Source of the DNA: a virus
Length of the DNA stretch: 21,565 bases
Direction: 5' to 3' (one strand)
IMG/VR virus record: IMGVR_UViG_3300030329_001111
Span: 1-21,565 of that record
Part shown: in pieces, positions 4,456 through 12,937 of the stretch
Layout: the number at the start of each line of letters is the position of its first letter
How positions within the stretch are numbered: the stretch's first letter is position 1
The notes under the pieces: model-generated
What the model was told of the DNA's origin: nothing
Databases searched by the model: none
What the model saw: only the letters and a program-made list of their open reading frames with translations
Position numbers and translations under genes: made by a program

Positions 4456-5219
4456 AGATAGACCAACTCTGCTTTCCATGAGTCCTTGCCCATGCGACCT
4501 ACTCGACCAAGTTGACATTCACCAAAGATGCAAGCGTGTTTCCACTCGCTAATAGAAAAGCGATATGTATATGCGGCTCGCTTGTTCCCATTCCCGAACG
4601 CCATATATCCTGCGTTCGCATACCACAATGGCAACTTCACTCTTTGTGAACGCTTGCACTGTGTTGGTGGAACAGGTCGGTGCGTGTGACCACGAATGAC
4701 AAGTTGATTCGCAAGCATTCCATGACAGTCTTGTGCAAGTTGTATGGCTTCCATTTCATCATTGGTGCTGAACCCATGTGTGAAGATCACATTTCCAAGT
4801 CGGTATGTTCCGACTTTCCCATGACGGTATGGAACATGCGTCCATCTTTGATACTCATCTTTGACACCTTCGAGATTGCGAGGGTCAAGCAACGAACGCA
4901 AGTCATGTTGAATGCGTCCTGCTTTTTGAATATTGTCATCATGGTTGCCATCAAGTGCAATCAACTCGCAACCCTTTGGAAGTGCTTTGCGGATTCGCTT
5001 CAGCAAGTCAGCCGCACACAAGAACTCGTCATATAACGAATGCAATGAAGGGTCGTCCTTCCATTGACTGCTTGCTTGACCTTCGCACAGGTCGCCAAGA
5101 TGCAACATATGCGTGATGTCACGACCTTTGATTTCACGCAATAGATTTTCAACCGCTTCTTCACTTTGATGCGGACAGTGAGTGCAAGAGATTGCGCAGA
5201 ATCTAGCCCATTCAGCCAT
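4452..5219 (-). CDS. Calcineurin-like metallophosphoesterase with altered motif I
   Basis: The 255-residue product carries GD (42-43, LHLGDLCEG), GNHDD (91-95), THG (147-149) and GHTHRP (177-182). These are the ordered metal-binding motifs of calcineurin-like phosphoesterases. The first motif, normally DxH, reads SCTHC with Cys12 in place of Asp and His14 kept. Phage members may act on nucleic acid ends, nucleotides or phosphorylated signals; the substrate here is unknown. It sits between a fiber gene and a small HExxH gene, an odd place for a DNA enzyme. The start is ATG, 17 bases after the fiber stop. Confidence 0.85.
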   Translation of the reverse strand: MAEWARFCAISCTHCPHQSEEAVENLLREIKGRDITHMLHLGDLCEGQASSQWKDDPSLHSLYDEFLCAADLLKRIRKALPKGCELIALDGNHDDNIQKAGRIQHDLRSLLDPRNLEGVKDEYQRWTHVPYRHGKVGTYRLGNVIFTHGFSTNDEMEAIQLAQDCHGMLANQLVIRGHTHRPVPPTQCKRSQRVKLPLWYANAGYMAFGNGNKRAAYTYRFSISEWKHACIFGECQLGRVGRMGKDSWKAELVYL

Positions 5220-5235
5220 ACAGAATCACTTGCTA

Positions 5236-6153
5236 TCAAGTGCCTTTTGCTGATGTCGTTGTCACTGACTGCTTCGGTGCTGAGTATGAACCCGCATATG
5301 CGTTGTATGCAGTAATGATTTCAATGTTCGCAAAACTAGATTGAAGATTCAGTGTGCCACCGTATTGATTGATGGTCGTGAATCCAACTTGTGCTTTCAC
5401 ATTTGACGCAGTGGTGAAAGTTCCACCATACACATTCAGTGTTGTGACAGTTGTTGCGGTTGCAGTATCGACACCACTTGAACCTGCGTTCCAATTGACA
5501 GTGCCACCAAGTACATTGAACACATCACTGCTGACTTTCGTCCAATCGGAAACAGTAACCGTTCCACCAGATTGATTGATCGTTGAAGATGCACCACAAT
5601 TTTCGCCAAGTTTGAGTGTGCCAGATAGAACATTGACGGTTGATGATGATTGCCAAGCAATGTTTGCGGCTGTGTCTGCATCGACCGTTCCTGATGAAGT
5701 CAACATCACAAGGTCTTTTGGTGCGCAAGTTTTTGAACCACTCACACCAAGATACGCTGTTCCAACAAAGTTTGGTTCAACAATAATCAAGTCAATTGAA
5801 CCTGCAAGATAGACTGCATTGCCTGTCTTTGAACCATCAATCATGACGGTTGCTGTATATGTTGAACCTGTCTTTTCAATCCAATGCGTTGAACCTGAAT
5901 TGGTGTTGTCAACTGACAATTCTTCAAAGTCAAGTTCAAGTGGCGTGCCTGTCGAACCAATCGCACCTGTGTATGTGCTTGCAACATAGACACGAGCAAC
6001 ATCGGTGTTCGTCACCGAGCCACCTGCAATGCTCACTGAACCGTCAATGATTGCTGTTCCGTCTGCGTCTGGTACACCGTTCGACCAATTTCCCGCAGTA
6101 TCCCATGCCGTAGAACTCGCACCTGTCCATGTGGTTGTGTCATTCAATGCCAT
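5236..6153 (-). CDS. Beta-solenoid tail fiber or receptor-binding protein
   Basis: The 305-residue product starts with TTWTGASSTAWDTAGNWSNG and VPDADGTAIIDG, a segment common at the start of secreted beta-helix proteins. About five repeats follow with the pattern T(I/L/V)N..GGT(L/V/F): STVNVLSGTL (171), STINQSGGTV (190), DVFNVLGGTV (210), TTLNVYGGTF (237) and TTINQYGGTL (259). The spacing of about 20 residues fits right-handed beta-solenoid coils. At the distal end of the tail gene cluster it is the best candidate for host binding. The start has AGAGG nine bases upstream. The protein is short for a fiber, and no catalytic residues are evident. Confidence 0.75.
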   Translation of the reverse strand: MALNDTTTWTGASSTAWDTAGNWSNGVPDADGTAIIDGSVSIAGGSVTNTDVARVYVASTYTGAIGSTGTPLELDFEELSVDNTNSGSTHWIEKTGSTYTATVMIDGSKTGNAVYLAGSIDLIIVEPNFVGTAYLGVSGSKTCAPKDLVMLTSSGTVDADTAANIAWQSSSTVNVLSGTLKLGENCGASSTINQSGGTVTVSDWTKVSSDVFNVLGGTVNWNAGSSGVDTATATTVTTLNVYGGTFTTASNVKAQVGFTTINQYGGTLNLQSSFANIEIITAYNAYAGSYSAPKQSVTTTSAKGT

Positions 6154-6165
6154 TGTTGTTTACCT

Positions 6166-6552
6166 CTATTGTTTCCATTTCTTTTCAGGGCAAGTCGCCA
6201 TAGGCATTTTACACTTCACCGTCAAGGCGGCTCGCTTTCCCTGTCCACAGCCGCAAGCACCACAATGACCTACCTCGTCATATGTCTGCTTTAATTTGTC
6301 ACATGACTTGCATGTTTCAATCCTGTGGTTGTACACGCCTTCATCAACCTCGCCTTCATTTGCAAGCGATGATTCGGCACGAATGTATTGCTTGATCTTT
6401 GACACAACCTTCTTCAATCCTGATTGATTCTTTGATGTGTTGTGTTCGCAGATTTGTAAGCACACGCCAAATGACGGCTTTTCATAGATGCCAATCTTGC
6501 AACATCCACCGTCACCGAGTCCGCAATCTTCCCAATGTTTGCATTCAATCAT
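6166..6552 (-). CDS. Cys-rich zinc-binding-type tail-region protein
   Basis: The 128-residue protein has two cysteine groups. The N-terminal one is MIECKHWEDCGLGDGGCCKIG with CLQIC. The C-terminal one is RIETCKSCDKLKQTYDEVGH then CGACGCG, followed by ALTVKCKMPMATCPEKKW. The latter looks like the zinc-ribbon tail found on many marine-phage structural or assembly proteins. A basic linker of about 25 residues joins them. It overlaps the large Cys-rich gene by ATGA, suggesting coupled expression and a shared tail-tip role. Function is inferred from context. Confidence 0.75.
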   Translation of the reverse strand: MIECKHWEDCGLGDGGCCKIGIYEKPSFGVCLQICEHNTSKNQSGLKKVVSKIKQYIRAESSLANEGEVDEGVYNHRIETCKSCDKLKQTYDEVGHCGACGCGQGKRAALTVKCKMPMATCPEKKWKQ

Positions 6553-7943
6553 GATATTGAAAATCCTATGTTGTCAAGGTAATCTGAAGCAGGAGTGATA
6601 TGATGTGGATTGATGATTTTCATCCAATTATCACTGCCACATTGAGTGTTGTATTCAAAATACCGATAGCCACCAACACCATGACTTGGGTCTGCGCCTG
6701 TTGGTGGAACAGTCGCAGGGTCAAACGGATTCCAATGTGCATTGCTTTGCGTCAATCCCGCAGGACAACCGCAACCATCTTGGCGAATGTACCAATTGTG
6801 AGTGCCACCACCAACAAAAGAACATGATGTGTATGTGCTTGAATCGTTTTCACATACTTGCGAACTCTCATCTGGTGATTCACATTGCAAACAATAACCA
6901 CACCTTATTCCATCAACGCAAGTTGTTCTTTTAATGTACTCCACAATGGCAACCCGCCAAACTGCGCAAGGTGCAGGTGTGCAACAATCATATGGAATGT
7001 TACCACCCCCACCACAAGGGTAGTTTACTTGACTCACAATCTGTGAAACTTCAACTCTGTAGTACCAAGACAACAACTTATATGCACCACACACAGGGCA
7101 ACCAAAATTGCATGGCAAACATTCACAGTCATCGCAAGGATTTTCTTCGGGGCAACTACCGCATGAAGCGTATGGCATTACTTGATTCAAATACCCACCA
7201 AACACTTTTTCACTTGACTTCCATTTGCCAGACACAGGATCAAAAGTCAGTGTTGTTGTGTGCGACCTTCCACTGAGCGTTCCATTCGTGGTGCAATAGC
7301 CATCTTCAATGTAACCTGAAGTCGACTTCAACACTGCATCGGGAAATGAAACCGTCATTGAATAAGTCGATGCACAACCTGACACCGTTTCAGGATCGCC
7401 ACAAACTGACACTTGACCTGATTCATCTCGACAAACGCCTTTGAAGTTTTGACAACCATCTTCTGTTGGACAGGGATTTGGAAAGCATGTTGTTCCTGCG
7501 CCAATCCATTTCGAGTCTGCGCCATATGCCATACATTCATCGAATGTTTTGTTTGCAAAGCAACTTGTTCCACGACTACCAACAACACAACACGCACCTG
7601 TTTCCTGTTCACAAACTTCACAATCATCGGCTCGTGGATATACTTGAATCGGTGTTCCCGCTTGATTTTCTGTAATTGAATATATGATGACACCGCTGAC
7701 ATCTGCAATGTTGTATCGGTTTGAAATGTCGTCTGTCGAACTTGTCACTTCCAAGCAACAGTATTCATTGAATAGGATGATATATGGTGGTGAGTTTGGC
7801 TGTTTCAATACCCAATCAAGTGCGGCTTCTGACAAGTACACATCATCAGGACACTTTGTCGAGTCTTCGCATGGTTCAACTTTATAGCAATAACCACTGT
7901 TTTCTACACAACAACACTTTCTTGATTTGCTTCCAATTTTCAT
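6549..7943 (-). CDS. Large cysteine-rich tail protein
   Basis: The 464-residue product has about 42 cysteines, near 9 percent. They include CCC at the start, a dense CGSCPEENPCDDCECLPC stretch, and a GACC...C...T...C...W.G.GTTC....CP module at about residues 116-159. That module resembles short disulfide repeats I associate with secreted proteins of Planctomycetota and related marine bacteria. There is no signal peptide. ATG at 7943 overlaps the upstream stop as ATGA and is preferred to GTG at 7949. It lies in the tail-tip block and is probably a virion surface protein stabilised by disulfides or metal. The exact role is unknown. Confidence 0.75.
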   Translation of the reverse strand: MKIGSKSRKCCCVENSGYCYKVEPCEDSTKCPDDVYLSEAALDWVLKQPNSPPYIILFNEYCCLEVTSSTDDISNRYNIADVSGVIIYSITENQAGTPIQVYPRADDCEVCEQETGACCVVGSRGTSCFANKTFDECMAYGADSKWIGAGTTCFPNPCPTEDGCQNFKGVCRDESGQVSVCGDPETVSGCASTYSMTVSFPDAVLKSTSGYIEDGYCTTNGTLSGRSHTTTLTFDPVSGKWKSSEKVFGGYLNQVMPYASCGSCPEENPCDDCECLPCNFGCPVCGAYKLLSWYYRVEVSQIVSQVNYPCGGGGNIPYDCCTPAPCAVWRVAIVEYIKRTTCVDGIRCGYCLQCESPDESSQVCENDSSTYTSCSFVGGGTHNWYIRQDGCGCPAGLTQSNAHWNPFDPATVPPTGADPSHGVGGYRYFEYNTQCGSDNWMKIINPHHITPASDYLDNIGFSIS

Positions 7944-8527
7944 TCGCACTCGCCATCATGCGTGCCTTGTCGTTCAAAGAAGAAGTGAACACGACCTTCA
8001 GTGTCAACAAACTTTGTCAAGTAGACCAACGCATTTTCAGGAACGCTCTGTGGTGTGTATCCTTCGGGATAGCCGTTTGCTGACATATCAATTCCAAACA
8101 CGATTGGTTGCGTGTTGATGTTTGTCAATTCAGCCATGTTGTACGCATACGCCTGATCGCCTGAGATTTCATCAAGAGATTCCCGAATCTTGTGTGATGT
8201 TTCATCTATCAATGCACCATTGTCATATGCTTCAGATGTGTAAAAGCCGTCCTCAAAACCACCGTTGAGCATATTAGGAAGATCAATGAACTCAACCCTT
8301 CGCCAATCATATTTCCATGCAATACCCATATCCATATACTCGGCAATTTCTTCGCTTTGTTTAATCAATGCAAAGAATGAATTTGCAACTCCCTTTGTTT
8401 TGCCGACCATTGCTGACAAAGCATTTTCCATTTGTGCAAATGAATCAGAACGCTTCGCAAGTGTGTTCATGTAGGTTTGGTCAATGATGCCAAACTTCAT
8501 TGTGTTGATGTGTGGTAGTTGTGCCAT
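7940..8527 (-). CDS. Hypothetical tail-region protein
   Basis: Family not recognised. From ATG at 8527 the 195-residue product begins MAQLPHINTMKFGIIDQTYM. The middle is helical (AQMENALSAMVGKTKGVANS), and the end is beta-rich, with ENALVYLTKFVDTEGRVHFF. The start one base after the upstream stop is preferred over GTG at 8563. No strong Shine-Dalgarno is seen, so coupling to the upstream gene is likely. Flanked by tail-tip genes, it probably belongs to the distal tail. Confidence 0.65.
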   Translation of the reverse strand: MAQLPHINTMKFGIIDQTYMNTLAKRSDSFAQMENALSAMVGKTKGVANSFFALIKQSEEIAEYMDMGIAWKYDWRRVEFIDLPNMLNGGFEDGFYTSEAYDNGALIDETSHKIRESLDEISGDQAYAYNMAELTNINTQPIVFGIDMSANGYPEGYTPQSVPENALVYLTKFVDTEGRVHFFFERQGTHDGECE

Positions 8528-8528
8528 A

Positions 8529-9428
8529 TTAGAAATCAGGAAGGATAGACCAACCTTTGCCACCTTTCACAAATGGCTGAACCCAATAAACATGAGTAGC
8601 CGCATAATACTGAACATCGCCTTCAGTGAACTTTGAAGTGATAATGTCACCAGATGGATTGCACTTCGGCACTTGCTCACAATGGTGCGTTTGCTTGTCA
8701 ACTGCAAACTGATGAGTCACAACCCAAACTGAATTGCTGAAGTCATAGTTCCAAGAAAAGCCAAGATAGAGAACTGTTCCCGCTTCAGCACCTTCATATG
8801 GAATAGGATTGCGAGTGCCAACAATGTTTGACAATTCATCAAGTTTTGGTGCAACAATTCTGCGTTCGGTTGTATTGAATCTCCTGTCAATCGTTGTGAT
8901 CGTTGTTGGCGTTCCTGCTGAATCAACTTTCTTTCCACCAATGTTGCCCTTTGTCGGCTCATCCCAACCGCCTTCAGGTTCATTCCATTTGCCATATGAA
9001 CCACCACTGCACTTGTCCGCACCTGCACTTGTGCAAGGTGAACGCCATACATTCTTTGTCACTGCTTTTGTGTCGCCTTGCGTTTCAACCGACACCATCA
9101 AGTTTTGCGTTGTTGAAAATTGCAAGTCAAAGAACCAAGTGTATTCATTCCCGCTTGCACGCCTCCAACTTCGTTGCCCATAATAATACGCATACACTTG
9201 AACACCGTCTGCATCCAAGCCCATTTCAATTGAGGGAATCGCACCTGTGCATTTGTCGCCATGTGGACACACAGTTGCATCAAGTGCATCAATCGCTTTG
9301 TCAAGCGATGTGTCAGATTCATCGGGAGTGAATAAGACTTGGTAGGTTCTTGTGACCGTCCTGTTTCCAACAGCGTCAATCGATCCGCTACCCTGTGAAC
9401 CAAAAACTTCTTCGACTGTTATTGACAT
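8529..9428 (-). CDS. Probable distal tail structural protein
   Basis: Not assigned to a family. The 299-residue product begins MSITVEEVFGSQGSGSIDAV and has alternating beta-type segments such as RTVTRTYQVLF, YTWFFDLQFSTTQNLMVSVE and VWVVTHQFAVD. Cysteines are few (CPHGDKC, SPC, KC, HHCEQVPKC). It follows directly after the tape measure gene, where siphoviruses encode the distal tail protein and baseplate components, so a tail-tip role is the best inference. Confidence 0.65.
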   Translation of the reverse strand: MSITVEEVFGSQGSGSIDAVGNRTVTRTYQVLFTPDESDTSLDKAIDALDATVCPHGDKCTGAIPSIEMGLDADGVQVYAYYYGQRSWRRASGNEYTWFFDLQFSTTQNLMVSVETQGDTKAVTKNVWRSPCTSAGADKCSGGSYGKWNEPEGGWDEPTKGNIGGKKVDSAGTPTTITTIDRRFNTTERRIVAPKLDELSNIVGTRNPIPYEGAEAGTVLYLGFSWNYDFSNSVWVVTHQFAVDKQTHHCEQVPKCNPSGDIITSKFTEGDVQYYAATHVYWVQPFVKGGKGWSILPDF

Positions 9429-9437
9429 AATGATTCC

Positions 9438-10649
9438 CTATTTTGCAACAACCACTTCACCAGAAGTTCCGTTCTTTTTAAGTGCATCAGCCACTTCTTG
9501 ATTGCTGTCCGCAATCTTCTGAAGCAATGATGTCTGCTTCTTGCCTTCCGACCTTCCTGTTGCAATGGTAAAGCCGCCAACCGCTGTTGATGCTGTAATT
9601 GTTCCACCTGTTCCTTCACTTGTTTGATTAGCCGATGAAACACCCGCCATTTCGATTGCTTGCATTTGATTGATGATTGCAAGTTGTGCTTCTGTCGCAC
9701 CCTTCTTCATGGCTTCATATCTTCCTTCAATTGCAAGCGTTCTTGCTTTTTCTTCATCACCTGCTTGTTTTGCCAACATGATGTCAAGTCGTTTTTGCAA
9801 AGAAAGTGTTTTTTCTGCTTTTGCTTTTTCTGCTTCTTCGTCCGCTTTCTTTTTTTCTTCTCTTGCTCTTTTTGCTTCCCGAATAGCCGCATCCGCTTTG
9901 TCAATCTCTATTTGGTCAAACTCTTGCAATTCACGCATTTGCATTTCCCTAAACAGTTCAAATGCTTTGTCAAACTTTTCTTGCTCTCTGTCTAAATAAT
10001 CCTGACTAGAGTTTTGTGCGGCTTCATTTTGTTTTTTTGTAAAATCTTCAAGAAGTGCTTCCTGCTGTCTTTGTTGTTTTAGCAACAACTTTTCTCTATC
10101 TGAACCAAGACCAGCCATTTCAGATTCATCTTCCATGAGTTTCAAAAACTCATTTGTCGAGTCGGTCAATTCCTTTCTTTGTTTTTGTCGTTTTTCATAT
10201 GCTTCCATTTGTGCTTTTGCGGCTCGCTCAATAGCCGCAGTCCGCTTGTCAATTTCCATGCGGAGTTGCTTTTCACCTGAAATCCAATCGCCAATGCCAC
10301 GACCAATTGCAAGGAATTGTGAAACAATTGGAATCCCTGCTTGTTCAATGGCATCCATTGCACCTGTCATCTTTTGACTTGCGTTTGCTGTGCTGTCCGT
10401 TACAGCAGTCAAAACGCCATCAAGTGCGTTCCAAGTTTGTTGAGCAATTGCACCGACTTGTTGAATCACGCCCATCTTTGAAGCGAACTCTGTCCATGAC
10501 TTTTCGGCACGCTGTGCAAGGTTCTCGGTCTGTTGTTCCATCTTCTTTGCAGAATCTTTGACGGCTCGTTCAGCAGATGCCAGACCAGATTTGAGTTCAT
10601 CTGTTTGTGCTTCAATTGCAACTGTGATTGTGCCGATGTTGTCAGACAT
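9438..10649 (-). CDS. Short tape measure protein
   Basis: The 403-residue protein starts MSDNIGTITVAIEAQTDELK, a typical tape-measure start. A mildly hydrophobic helical stretch lies at about 55-125. A long highly charged coiled coil follows, about 125-310 (for example EEKKKADEEAEKAKAEK), and the end is Gly/Thr-rich. Tape measure proteins set tail length by running through the tube. The position directly after the G/GT chaperone frame is diagnostic. At 403 residues it is short for the family, predicting a short tail of a few tens of nanometres. No lytic-enzyme domain is visible. Confidence 0.8.
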   Translation of the reverse strand: MSDNIGTITVAIEAQTDELKSGLASAERAVKDSAKKMEQQTENLAQRAEKSWTEFASKMGVIQQVGAIAQQTWNALDGVLTAVTDSTANASQKMTGAMDAIEQAGIPIVSQFLAIGRGIGDWISGEKQLRMEIDKRTAAIERAAKAQMEAYEKRQKQRKELTDSTNEFLKLMEDESEMAGLGSDREKLLLKQQRQQEALLEDFTKKQNEAAQNSSQDYLDREQEKFDKAFELFREMQMRELQEFDQIEIDKADAAIREAKRAREEKKKADEEAEKAKAEKTLSLQKRLDIMLAKQAGDEEKARTLAIEGRYEAMKKGATEAQLAIINQMQAIEMAGVSSANQTSEGTGGTITASTAVGGFTIATGRSEGKKQTSLLQKIADSNQEVADALKKNGTSGEVVVAK

Positions 10650-10651
10650 TG

Positions 10652-11268
10652 TTATTCCTCAAAGTTTTGGAAGTTTGCCATGAAATCCACAAACTCCCTG
10701 TCAGATGAAATGCCACTTTCCATTTGTTGTACATAAGCAATTCTATCAAGCAAGAGCAAGAACAAGTCCAATGGCAAATCAAGCGGATTGCCAAACCCTG
10801 CAAAGTTTCTGGCAATCATTGCTGAATGGGTCATCCATTTTGGCTTTTTCTCTACTTCTTTTTTTTTGTAGATTTTGACGCAGGTTCATCACTTGCGTTC
10901 AATTCAGCACCAACAAGTTCCAAAGCAATGCGAATTGCGTCTTCAGTTGTTCCCGCAAAAGAATCTGGCAACCCGCTTGCATTTTCAGAATGCTCGCTCT
11001 TTGATGCTTCTTCGATAATATCCAACGCACCATGACTTGTGATCGCGTATGAAATGACTTCAGACATCAAGCCACGCTTTCTTTCATGCTCTCGAAGTGC
11101 AACCATTCTTTCCGCAGAATCGACTTCCGCTTCTTTCATATCAAGAATCAATTGCTTTCGCTGTTCAGACCAAAGACGGTCACCGATGGCAATCATCTGT
11201 CTTGGGCTTAATCGCACAAGCCATGCAATTCCATCGGCAACCGCCACTTCAATTCGTTCGCATTTCAT
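10652..11268 (-). CDS. Tail assembly chaperone GT fusion, made by -1 frameshift
   Basis: This is the predicted frameshift product of the chaperone gene. The zero frame ends at 10852. A slip back by one base on A-AAA-AAG (10858-10864) continues through EVEKKPKW into MTHSAMIARNFAGFGNPLDL and on to 10652, giving about 205 residues. The extension has PLDLFLLLLDRIAYVQQMES, like the T part of lambda-type gpGT proteins. The first ATG of the extension, at 10834, has no convincing ribosome-binding site, which argues against a separate gene. GT proteins bind tape measure and tail tube during tail assembly. Frame continuity is seen directly; use of the slip is inferred. Confidence 0.85.
10852..11268 (-). 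CDS. Tail assembly chaperone (gpG-like), unshifted product
   Basis: The 138-residue zero-frame product begins MKCERIEVAVADGIAWLVRL. It has long helices (QRKQLILDMKEAEVDSAERM) and ends in a lysine run coded by A-rich codons. It lies between the tail tube gene and the tape measure gene, the fixed position of gpG-type chaperones, and its end carries the slippery site. Sequence alone shows no clear family signature, so the call rests on synteny and on the frameshift architecture. Confidence 0.8.
   Translation of the reverse strand: MKCERIEVAVADGIAWLVRLSPRQMIAIGDRLWSEQRKQLILDMKEAEVDSAERMVALREHERKRGLMSEVISYAITSHGALDIIEEASKSEHSENASGLPDSFAGTTEDAIRIALELVGAELNASDEPASKSTKKKK
10858..10864 (-). promoter_or_regulatory. 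Slippery heptamer A AAA AAG for -1 frameshift
   Basis: On the minus strand the codons are ACA AAA AAA AAG AAG TAG, giving a perfect X XXY YYZ heptamer two codons before the zero-frame stop. The -1 frame is open for 68 codons downstream. I did not find a definite pseudoknot by eye. Confidence 0.85.
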
Positions 11269-11311
11269 TCCTGAATCATATCAACAAAAGCAAAAGTCAC
11301 TACCACCAACA

Positions 11312-11701
11312 TCAACCCCAAGTTTCAGTGACATTGCCTGTGAATGTGAAGTCAAAAGAAATTGTGGCATCACCTGTTTTTGAACTTGCGACTGAAACGC
11401 CACTGACAACAGCATCGCCATTCCATGAGTTTCCACTTTGTGCAGTGAGCGTCACAGCAACTGTGTCACCTGTTTCAAAATAATCCGTCACCGCATTGCC
11501 GATGTTTGGGTCGGATGAATCATCCATGAAACCTGAAACGCTTCCACTGTATGTTGGCACTCCGCCACGAACATTTGTGCTTTTGTCGCCAAATGCTGTG
11601 ACATCGCTGACAACACGGCTGATGGTCATTGACCACGCATTTGCTGTGATGTTGTGTACACTGAATGAAATACTTCCTTCGTTGCCGACTATTCTTGCCA
11701 T
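11312..11701 (-). CDS. Tail tube (major tail) protein
   Basis: The 129-residue product reads MARIVGNEGSISFSVHNITA, later YSGSVSGFMDDSSDPNIGNA and GDAVVSGVSVASSKTGDATI. This is an all-beta pattern with the SGSVSGF and late V.SG..V..... D..T signatures of short tail tube proteins. It forms the hexameric tube rings. It lies between the tail completion gene and the chaperone gene, as expected. Confidence 0.8.
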   Translation of the reverse strand: MARIVGNEGSISFSVHNITANAWSMTISRVVSDVTAFGDKSTNVRGGVPTYSGSVSGFMDDSSDPNIGNAVTDYFETGDTVAVTLTAQSGNSWNGDAVVSGVSVASSKTGDATISFDFTFTGNVTETWG

Positions 11702-11711
11702 TTTAATTTCC

Positions 11712-12131
11712 TCAACTTGTTGATGTGGTTGCCTCTAATGAATATACGCTTTCGATTGCAATGATTTCATCAAATACCGTTCGCCTGTCGCGGTCAACGC
11801 AAATCATCACTGCATTGCTATCATACCCACTCGGTGCAAGTGATCCACCATTCAACAATGTGAACAACTTGTCTTCGACTGCACCAAGAGCGGCCGCGCC
11901 AAGTCGCCTGTGTCCATACAGCGTCAAGATGACTTGTGCTTTCAGCATGAATGTTCCGTTGTACAACGCTTGAATTGGAGTGCTTGTGACTTCGTATGTC
12001 AAAAGCGGAAGTGGCACATCATCCTGACCTTCAAGTTCATAGATGCGACCGCCCACTGCTTCGTACAACGAACCTGCTGATTGGTCTGTTGTCAGTTTTG
12101 TATATAACGCTGACTTGATTGCTTGGCTCAT
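11712..12131 (-). CDS. Tail completion/terminator protein (DUF3168-like)
   Basis: The 139-residue product begins MSQAIKSALYTKLTTDQSAG. It has RIYELEGQDDVPLPLLTYEV and ILTLYGHRRLGAAALGAVED, followed by a C-terminal VYSLEATTSTS. The layout of an N-terminal helix, P-LPLLTY strand and a central beta sheet matches DUF3168 proteins, which cap the tail at the head-tail joint. The start overlaps the upstream stop by ATGA. Confidence 0.8.
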   Translation of the reverse strand: MSQAIKSALYTKLTTDQSAGSLYEAVGGRIYELEGQDDVPLPLLTYEVTSTPIQALYNGTFMLKAQVILTLYGHRRLGAAALGAVEDKLFTLLNGGSLAPSGYDSNAVMICVDRDRRTVFDEIIAIESVYSLEATTSTS

Positions 12132-12571
12132 TTTTTCAAACTCCGAGTTGCACTTGAAATCAATCTCTTTGCATCCAAACGCTTCAACATCATTTGCTTT
12201 GTTTTTCTACGCCAACCCAAGCGACCGTCCATGTAGTTTCTTCTGCCTTTGCCTGTTCTGTCTAGTAGTATTTTTGCATATTTAACATTTGTTCCAACTT
12301 TGACAGTAAACTTCCCTTCGCTTCGCTGTGCTTTTGAAGATGATTGCCAACTTCGTGCAAGCGTTCCTGTGATGTTGAAAGGAATATAAGAACCATCTGG
12401 TGAATGAACAGCAGGTTGCCCTTTTTTTGCTTTCTTGCCTTTGCCTGTTGTACGAAGTACCGTTGACAAATTGCGTCTAAAAATAGCCGCAGACTTCACG
12501 AGTTCTTGGTCAATTGCCCTAAAAAACTCCAACTGAAACTTCGCAGTGTTCAAATCTACTTGAACGCCCAT
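12128..12571 (-). CDS. HK97 gp10-like neck/tail protein
   Basis: The 147-residue basic protein has VDLNTAKFQLEFFRAIDQEL, a lysine-rich KGKKAKKGQP, the segment SYIPFNITGTLARSWQ and KVGTNVKYAKILLDRTGKGR. The G.L..S......VGTNV.YA pattern is typical of HK97 gp10-like proteins, which sit at the neck or tail-completion position. The start codon directly follows the upstream stop. An internal RRNYMDGRLGWRRKTKQ patch is strongly basic. Confidence 0.8.
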   Translation of the reverse strand: MGVQVDLNTAKFQLEFFRAIDQELVKSAAIFRRNLSTVLRTTGKGKKAKKGQPAVHSPDGSYIPFNITGTLARSWQSSSKAQRSEGKFTVKVGTNVKYAKILLDRTGKGRRNYMDGRLGWRRKTKQMMLKRLDAKRLISSATRSLKK

Positions 12572-12937
12572 TCATTCAATCTCCACAAGGTCAACGATTC
12601 GTTTGTTCATGTGGCTGTCTTGATGAAGCATCAGTGATCGTCTTGAACCTGTGACCTCGAAAGTGCGTGTCGTTCCTGTGTCGCTGTCTTCAAAGACAAT
12701 GCGGTCGGTATGTGTGATTGATACGGTTGGCATCAAATACCCTCGTGCCATTATCTTACCACGAGGACGACCACCTTCAACCACGCTGTCGGCTGATGAT
12801 GGAAAGATTGCACAATCCACATTGCTTTGTGAAAGGGCGTATGTGCGAATAGGGAAGCCACCTGCGTCAACCGTTTCAGTCACAGTGTGGATGTCAACCT
12901 TGACACCATTCGATTGAATCATGCCTCGCAAACTCAT
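12572..12937 (-). CDS. Head closure / head-tail adaptor protein
   Basis: The 121-residue beta-rich product begins MSLRGMIQSNGVKVDIHTVT, then GFPIRTYALSQSNVDCAIFP. It ends with a TDRIVFEDSDTGTTRTFEVT strand pair and HMNKRIVDLVEIE. This matches the small beta-barrel stopper/head-closure proteins that bind the connector ring. Overlap with the upstream connector is ATGA. Confidence 0.75.
   Translation of the reverse strand: MSLRGMIQSNGVKVDIHTVTETVDAGGFPIRTYALSQSNVDCAIFPSSADSVVEGGRPRGKIMARGYLMPTVSITHTDRIVFEDSDTGTTRTFEVTGSRRSLMLHQDSHMNKRIVDLVEIE

Noticed and set aside
10652-10834. Separate 60-residue gene after the chaperone
   Set aside because: The frame is open eight codons further up to an ideal slippery site and the ATG lacks a ribosome-binding site; it is better explained as the GT extension.
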